From assembly GCA_001642005.1 (NCBI GenBank), contig LWCA01000495.1, positions 1 to 25,546 on the forward strand: a DNA stretch of 25,546 nt, in the 5' to 3' direction. Below are positions 10,201-19,200 of the stretch, one piece after another. Both the position numbers and the translations under genes were made by a program. Position 1 is the first letter of the stretch. Each line of letters begins with the position of its first letter. Below the pieces are notes generated by a model, which worked only from the letters and a program-made list of their open reading frames with translations, searched no databases and was not told the origin of the DNA. The DNA is from Intoshia linei (Eukaryota; Orthonectida; Rhopaluridae).

Positions 10201-13200
10201 TGGAAAGTTTTGAGAGATTTATTGAATAAAAATGATTTCAAAATTCTGATAGAGAAAAAAATTGTTGATGAGACTTTAAAGCCCGATCAGGCCATTCAAA
10301 TGCTGATTGATGACTCGGTTCCGGAATTTACATTCCGAAACGAGATTAAATTCTTTAATACTTCACAAAATAAATTTGTGACAATAATACAATTCGGAGA
10401 CAGACTATGTGAAATGGGTTCTTTAACTCAATAGAAAGAAGAAATAAATAGACACATCTGTAATATGTTGAAGGTTAAAGCAAAATTTTCAAAACATTTA
10501 CCAGTTGAATATTGGAAAACTTCAAATGTGAAAGATATTATAAATCTCAAGTACCCGCTAACAATGAAATCAAACGGTGTTTTAGCTGTAATAAACCAGG
10601 ACATATGGCTCATAATTGTTATTCGAGAAGTGCAAACAAAGACGTAAAACCCAAGATCCGAAAAATATCGATTAATCCTTATTCCGAAATCAATGCTGAA
10701 ATGGAATTATTTTATGACAAAAAAAATCGGTAATGGTATTATTTGTGGTGGATACTGGTTCCCATATTAATTGTTTAAATCGTCAAACTATAAATAAGTT
10801 TAGCTTAGGGAAATTAAGTAAATCCGACGTAATTTTACGGTCGTCAGATAATTCTATTATGAAAGTTCATGGAAAGGTTGAGTTGATTTGTGGAACTAAG
10901 AAAACTATATTTTATATTACTCATACGGTTAACATACGGCACACAGGATGCCGCGAATCCTTAGGTTATGGAATTATAACCGTTAATGTCAATACTGTTA
11001 ATAAAAATATACAATATTGTTCAAATGAATTTAAGCATATATAGCTTCAGAGTATTCGGACGTGATAACTTCAAAATTGGGTCGCACGAATGTATTGAAA
11101 CATAACATAAATTTAAAACCTGGTTTCGAATTTAAAAAAATACGTTTACTAAAAAAATAACTATCCATCTCCGAATTATAAAAATACCATTTGATATAGA
11201 TAAAGGCAAATTAAGATGGTATGAAGACCAAGAAGTAACCTTTAACAGATTGAAACAGGCATTAATTTCGACCCCTTTGCTTAAACTTCCAATTAATGGG
11301 GTGGAATTCAACCTTGAAACTGACGCATCTGATGTGGGGATTGGAGCAGTATTGACCCAGAATGGCCAGGTTATCGAATATTCAGTCGAAAACTTAGTAT
11401 AACCGAAAGGAATTATTCAACTACGAAGAAGGAGGTATTAGCTATAGTTAGTAGCATATTAAAGTTCAAGAGATATTTGATAAACATTCATGTTTCGGTT
11501 TATTTGAGAAAGGGTTCAAAAACACCTAATGAATTATTACGAATATTATTAAAGATTGAGAATTTGGATTATGAGATACATTATATATCAGGAAAATCAA
11601 ATAAGGCTGCTGATTTTTTATCTCGGGATTGTGTTAGTCAAGAGGTTCGTTTAATTGTAAGTGACTTAGACTCTCATCGTGAGATACAATGTGATAGTCT
11701 TCATATTAAATCCGTACTTGATAATCAAATTGGACGTGATAATGAATTTTACTTTATCAGACATAGAATAGTAATTAAAGATGAATTGGTGTATTATAAA
11801 CAGAATAACAAATGCCACATTTTAGTCCCTAAGAACATAATTTCTACCGTTTTAGAATTTTACCATAAGTCATTAATATTTACACATCCGGATATTCTCA
11901 AAATGTTTTATTTAATTAGGAATACATTTTATTGGGTCAACATGTATCGCAATATAAATGATTATGTCAACAAATGTGAGAAATGCAATGAATCGAAATA
12001 TAGAAATCAGTCTATAACAGAAGAGTTGAACCAGATATAACAAACCATGTAAATGAATTATGGCAAGTTGATATTTTGGGACTATTTCATGAAACTAGAA
12101 ATTTGAACCGTTATTTGGTCGTAATGTGTGACCATTTTAGTGGATGGTGTGAGGCAGAACCAGTTAGTACCAGAACCATAAATGCTGATAGTATATACCG
12201 AGTTTTATTTAACAATTTAATCTTTCGTTTTGGTCCTCCAAAGTTTATACACTTTGATTCAGCCCGATAATTTGAAGGCAAAATAATTACAAAATTATGC
12301 GAAATGTTTTTTATTGGGAAAGGTCATTCAAAACCTTACCGACACAACGAAAATGGCATGGTAGAAAGAATGAATCGGGTTATACGTGAAAGATTAAGAA
12401 TAGTTTGTAATGATGATCACACAAATTTGGATGAATTGATTCCATACGTTATGATGAGTCTCCGATGTACCCTGTCAACAAGAAATAATTTTACTCCGGC
12501 AGAAATAGTATTTGGTTATAATATGCTTACCAATGAAAAATGTAACAAAAACGAAATCTCAAAAATAATTGAAAAATCAAAGAAAAGTTACATTGCCAGA
12601 ATGAAAAAGAATTATGACAACAAAGTTCAAAAATCTCATCACAGTAACAATTATGTTCCAGTTGAACCAAAATTGAACAAGAAAAGATATTTACTAGAAA
12701 AAAAAGTGTTCCTCATCGCTTTCGTGATTATGTATTAGAAGATCCCTGACAAAAGAAATTTTTTAAAGTTGTAAGAGATATGTAATAAAGTTGATTGTCA
12801 TTTTTATTTTATATCTCTCAGTTATATAATATATTATCACTCTTAAAATGTTTTTACATTAAATCTGAATTCGTATCACAATTCTTATCAAATACTACAA
12901 TCAGTACCACGTTTAAAATCTCAAACGCCAATTTGCGTTAAAATAAAGTTCAGTTTTAATTTCTCCATAATATTTATACAGCGATATTTAAAATGACAAA
13001 CGCAACTCGAATAGATAGCGTTAGATGTTTTTGATTGCGAATTAGTTTATATATTTTAAAAATACACACTTTTAGTGCTAATTTCCCATCAAATTCTAAA
13101 ATTTTCGAAAAAATGTGACACCCTACTATACACGTTTATAACTATTATATAGTTGCACAATAGTGTTGATATCAATGCACAACACTGTAAAACCATGTTT

Positions 13201-16200
13201 AACAGTGCCATGACAACATTTTTATCTATAATTAAAAATTATTATTTATACCTCAAGTGCATTATTATAAGTAATGTTGATTAATAAATCAGTAACTTTG
13301 ATTGCATTTATTTTTGCATTGACGACAGCAGCAGTCTCTCGAGATTGTTTAAAGCGTTTACGATTATAATTCTCGAGAATATTACTTGGTAAACCTAAAT
13401 AGAATATTCGTTGAGTTTTTTACTTTTTCTATGCCAGAATAGCACAGGGTTCTACACCAGATAAAAAATTAAATTATTATGACGATGAAAATGTATGCAT
13501 TTGTAATAATATAGTAAATATAACTACACCTCTTTCTAACACCAGTCTATGAATTTTGTTGCATAAAAAAATGTATATTTTCAGATGGATAACTTTATTC
13601 TACCGAACTATACATTCTACATTTAACAAAAAATGTGGTACTTTAATATGTACACAAATTAATTATATCTAAATAATACATACTTTTTATGCTAGGATAT
13701 GGTTTATCGTTTCTTCCGTTAAGTAAACCGAATAGATGTATCGATAAACTTTTCAATTGAAGCTCTTTATTGTAGAACCCATATTTAATCAAATAATGCA
13801 CAAGGTTCAATACATTCGCAACTAAAATGTTGTGTCCAATTTCAGAAGATGTCATATATTGATTTTCACGTAAAAATTTGTCAGCCCAATCTTGTAATTT
13901 TGATATGTACCCATTTTTGTCAGATGGACATTGAAAATTAGATGACTAGAATTACATTTACATTTTGTTAAGTGGTGATATTATAATGAAAAGTGCACAC
14001 AGGTAATCCTATTAATATATATATGTAATAACTATTAATCGGTATCCAAAAACATCTTTTTTTAAGTAAACAATAAATATATTTATTCAATAACTAAGTC
14101 CTAGACTTTAACAAAAATATTATTCTGATAAAGCTTATTCCATTCGATCTAGATACAAAATATGAAACTTAGAAATCTACCAATTCCCGGTGAAAAATAA
14201 CTATTAATATATTATCAACCAATATTTTTAAAATGTTTGAATTAAAATTAAAAATGAAAGTTTAAATATTCATCCTGCAATTACTACATTTTCAATAAAG
14301 AGGTATGGTTTCAATCTCATAAATTGATTCCTTTTGCGTTTTAGCATTTTTTTACTGTGTTTAATATTTTATAAGTATTGTTTTCGTCATAGAATTAAGT
14401 TTCCAGAAAGAAAGGATGAATTAAAATTAGTTTTACTTTCTATGTAATTTTTATTGGAATTTTTAGGTTCCCAGTATTACCCACAATTCTAAGTGTCTAA
14501 TAACCCTATTAATCGAGGTATACATGTATTGTATGTAAACCTTTTCCAAATTTAAAGGTTTTAAATATACTACACATTATACATTAGTATGAAAGTTTTA
14601 TATTTATTCCTCACCAGAATGTTTTTGAAACTAAACGTATCAGAAGATGAAATATTTTCATCTTTTGGCGTGTAATTGAATAAAGGAATTTTATCATAAA
14701 CCAATGATAAATTTACATTTTCCAATATTGAAATGTTATTTCCAACGTCCACGAATAAATCTATAATACAATTATCAATATATATTAAAGTATGATGGAT
14801 TATCTCCAATCCTAAAACTCTATAATTTCAGCTCATCAAAATGTTTTAAAGGTATTTGCCATCTTGCAGATTTTTTGGGTTTATTAAAATATTTCAATTT
14901 AGAGCCAGTAGTTTACAATATTTTTATGTATTTTTAATATGATGTGAATTTTTAACTTCTTAAAGATTGATTATTACAGTAATCAAAATTTAATAAAATC
15001 AATTTTGTTTAATATATTGACCATATATAATATTGAAATTTAGTGTGTTATTGCCGTAAAGATATAAAATAATATAGATAATACTAAGTCTTAGTAGTAA
15101 TATACAAATGTAGCGTCATAAATCTGTATTCATCCAACGAATAGTTAGTATACTATAAGAATATAAATATATACTACATCATTAATATAGTAGTATCTTG
15201 TAGAATATAATACTATTTTTGCAGCAATAAGGTTACGTTTGAAATCATTTTATATTAATTTTTCATATTTTTTATTATCGATTTAATTCAAAGATGATTT
15301 AAACAAGAAGGTGCACCTGAAAATGAAAAATAGACACTTTAAATATTATCATTCGATGCGTACTAACTTAAATAACGTGTTTCATTCGTATTTATGTTTT
15401 ATTTCTAACTTTTATTTTTAACTTATAAGTCGTCAGTACCTGTTGAGTTTCCACTAGAGACTCTGAAATGCATTGTATATGCATTAAGTATGTATTATGT
15501 AAATAAAATTTATTAATATCAACCTTACTTATAATTAAATTGCAATATTTTGCTATTAATTCATCTGGTAGCTCTTCATCAGTTAGACACATGTATGCTT
15601 CTTCCCAAGATAAATAATTCAAATCTTTTGTAATCAAAGTTATAGTGTATTCGTTTCTACCCTTTAATAAAAATATATAACTCATTAATTGTAATAATTT
15701 TAATCTAATATATTTGAAATATTACATATTATCCAATTTTACCGCTCATTACGTAAAAATATTCATTAACCGCCCATACCAGACGTAATTTTTAAATTAA
15801 TTACAATCCGTAAATAATGACCAATATAATCACTATTAATTATTTATTTAGAAAATTATTTGATGGTATATTTCCAATAAACAAATTTTTACTCAGCCTT
15901 TCCAATTGATACAAAAGCTACATAGTTTTTCGATGATACGCAAGTGAACTATGTTTTTTCATGGAATCTAATTCTTTTATGATTTTTTTAAGATGTATGT
16001 GTGTTTTAAAAATTATGTCAATTGTGTATTTTTAACACCAAAACACAACGTTTACCATCATTGGCCTATACCATCCTTCAATAATTAAAAAATTATTTTA
16101 CTATCATTACCTTCTGTAAGTTAGGGTTCAATTGATACAGTGTTCTGCAACTTCATAAACATAATTGTGCAGCTATGTACGATGGATAAGCATGCACAAT

Positions 16201-19200
16201 AGTTAGAATCTAAGTCACAACACTGTACAACCAATATCACGGATTTATGCTTACCCGCTGTAGGGATGTAGAGTCAGATACTGTGCTTACGCAATATATA
16301 TCACATAAGGTAATAGTTTATAGATTTATATTATGATTTAATTAACTTACTGAACATAAATATCCAAATAAATCTAATTGATGCACCAAAAATAGATAAT
16401 TCAAATCAACGTTATGACTTTTCTGTAAAAGTATAATAAATTTAATTAAATTGGTTTTGAGTTAGGACTCCTTATTGTGAATAAAAATACCATTTGGCAA
16501 AATTTACTGAGGGCAGTAAATTGTTCTCCGTTGTCAGTGCTAACATATACAATATTGTCGCCTTTATCAATTTTAGTACCAATATCAGTTAAATATACAC
16601 AGTTCTATTATATATGATCATAATAATTATTAGTATTATAATGATAAGTAAAATAATAATCAAGTAATGATGTTCGGATAGTATTCATAATCCAAATTTA
16701 AAAATGGTTCAAACTAACAACTCAATTTTAAATTTCAGCTAAAAATGTAATGTTAAATGATCAGTAAAACATATTTGGAAATTTCTGTTTTAAAGTGATG
16801 GTACAGAAATAGTAATAATGATAAGTAACTGTTTTCTGTAATTGTTAAACGTTTATGTACCATGATTTTATATTAAAGTTAATTTTTAAATAAAATTAAA
16901 AAATTTCGTCGACAGAGATAGCTACTATTTGTACGAAATACATAAAAGTCAAGCTAATTGGTCATTAGTTTGTTAATAAATGCTGTGACATCTTATTTAA
17001 TAATACCATATTTTTATCTTTCAACCACTTATCCGCTATATAATTCTGGTTATCCCGAATTGAAACACCATCACACAAGCATAATACTCCCAATAAATGC
17101 AAATATCTATAATCCTAAAATTTTGAAAATTACATACATAGCTAAATACACAATAAGAACCTAGTACCTTTTTAATTTTTAATAGAGAAATATAATCATC
17201 AATTTGGCGGCGATCTATTCTATCAACAATTTGACGATTATCTTTAATTAATTCCATGACCATCTGAGCTACCTGCAGACCAATCTTGCCCTATACTTAA
17301 ATTGAATAAATTTCATTTAAAAACTGATTTTTTATTGGTGTACTAAGTACCCTGCACAGTGTACAGCACATATGATTCGCATAATATACTTAGTTATTAT
17401 AAATTATTTTCAATATTGTACATACGATACTAACAATCTTACTTACTTCAGTTCTGATTTGTGAATCAAAAAATCGAATGTACTTAGATATATACATTTC
17501 ATTCTTTCTACTATTGCCTTTTAAGTATTTATTCAATGTATCGTAACTTTCAACATCAATATTAGTCATCAATCTATTTCAAATTTAATTTATTAAATTT
17601 AATTAAATTGATAAAAAATGAATATATTTCTCACAAAATACCAAAAAAAAAATGGGCGTGATAAAATACTTTTTAACTATAATTTCATAATTGGGTTAAG
17701 AATTAAATTTTCACCCAAAAATTAGTACATAAGCATCCCTTACTTGTATAAAATGGAATTTCTGTCTGTATTAACGTTTAATTAAAAAATTACGAGTTAA
17801 ATTTAAAACATTTTATCCAAAAGAATGCAGTATCACAAATTACATACTGAAATGACCCATGTTAACTGTTGTTTATACCAAATACATAACAGTGAAGCTA
17901 GTAATAAGTTATAGTTTACAATTTTTTTAAACTTTTTATACTAAAATTTTCAGTTAACTGACAAGTTACTTGTAGTTTACTAAGTTAAACAAAATTTTTA
18001 AATTTAATCAAAACTGAGTAAACAATACTGTATACAAAAATATTTTTACAGTTTATATGAATATAATTACATTTTATCCGATGTATTGTCAATTGGAAAT
18101 TTTAAGATTTCAACTAAAATATCAACAACCTAAAAAAATTAATAAAAATGTGAAAATTCGATGTATTCTACTCTTAAATTTCTCATCAGTTTTTGTCTAA
18201 TTTTACATGGACTGCCATTTATAATCATAAACTGTTGCAAATCTTGTAAAACCTAAAATTTCAATTTACACATTACTCCAAATGTCTAATAATATTAATA
18301 ATAATATAATAAACTTTAATTATTTTGACTGCATCGATGTCTTTTATACTCATTCCATCTTTTTTCTATTGACAATAATATAATTCAAAAATAAAAATAT
18401 TTTTACTTAGAACCCGCTTATATGAATGACAATGAAAAACTGATTTTGGAAACTATTAACGGGTTTTATTATATATGTTAATTACATTTTGACAAAATTT
18501 CACCAAAAGAGATACTATACCAGCAACATATTTAAAATTGTTATAGTCTCTTTCATTGACTGGTTCTAAAATGTATGCATCATGGTATAACATATAATTT
18601 GATAATGCAATTTTTTTCAACTTTGCACTAGTCCAAGGCAAATTAGCATCAGAATCATTTCCATTCGAAATTACTTGTTCTTTTCTTACATAATCTTCTA
18701 AATTACGAAAAATATCAATAAAAATGTTTGCATTATAATGATAAGTATCTATATTTCTTTAATATTTTAAAACACATAAAAGTACATCATATATTACACA
18801 TTTTATATTATTATTACGTATTAACAAGATTTTTAAAACTTTAATTAAATACCAATTAAAGCAGTGAGCCATGTATTCGTTTGCTTGTGTTGAATACGAC
18901 AGAAACTTGATTTTGAAACTAAATCACCTTCCTACATAAATTGTGAAATTTAATAATATAATTAATATGCATAATCAACAACTAATAAATGTAGTATTAA
19001 TATGTATGTAAATAAAATTACTGCTGTAACAGGTGATAATCTGAATACACTAAAATAGACATATAAAACAAATAAAGTTATGTCGTTAGTTACGCATTTT
19101 TATCTTCACATTTATCCACCAAGCATACATCATTGGACGAGTCGATACATAGGTATTTACGAGTAGTCATGTGTTTAATTAGAATATCATCTGTCCAATG

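Larger units (their letters stand above)
10016..12904 (+). mobile_element. Small defective Ty3/gypsy LTR retrotransposon
   Basis: LTRs at 10021-10128 and 12781-12899 begin TGTAATAAAG and end ACTACA. They are flanked by ATCGG (10016-10020) and ATCAG (12900-12904), a 5-bp target duplication with one mismatch. Between them, in Ty3 order, are gag with a zinc knuckle, protease, remains of reverse transcriptase, RNase H and integrase. Several stops and frameshifts break it, and the catalytic core of reverse transcriptase is deleted, so it cannot move by itself. It lies sense to plus and antisense to the host gene. Confidence 0.88.
9742..12941. mobile_element. Fold-back DNA element interrupted by a Ty3 retrotransposon
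   Basis: The left arm runs outer 9742-9779 and inner 9780-9833. The inner arm is repeated inversely at 9966-10015 (TAAACTGTATAAC, GAGAACAATAT) across a loop of about 130 bases. The outer arm (CGCAAATTGGCGTTTGA, GTGGTAC) reappears inversely only at 12904-12941 (GTACCACG, TCAAACGCCAATTTGCG), because the Ty3 element landed in the right arm. Taking the retroelement out gives one continuous inverted repeat of about 90 bases per arm. No transposase frame. The flanking target duplication is unclear. Confidence 0.75.

Noticed and set aside
14761-14809. Start of a separate gene upstream of exon 22
   Set aside because: The open frame above 14760 has only a TTG start and is cut by a good acceptor (TTGTATTATAG) that gives the correct phase.
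15440-15528. Extension of exon 21 past its donor
   Set aside because: The frame is open, but the A|GTAAGG donor joins the next exon in phase and restores family similarity; the extension does not align.
16958-17164. Plus-strand reading frame of 68 codons
   Set aside because: It is the antisense of exons 17 and 18 and their intron in the IP3R-like gene, whose minus-strand reading matches a protein family.
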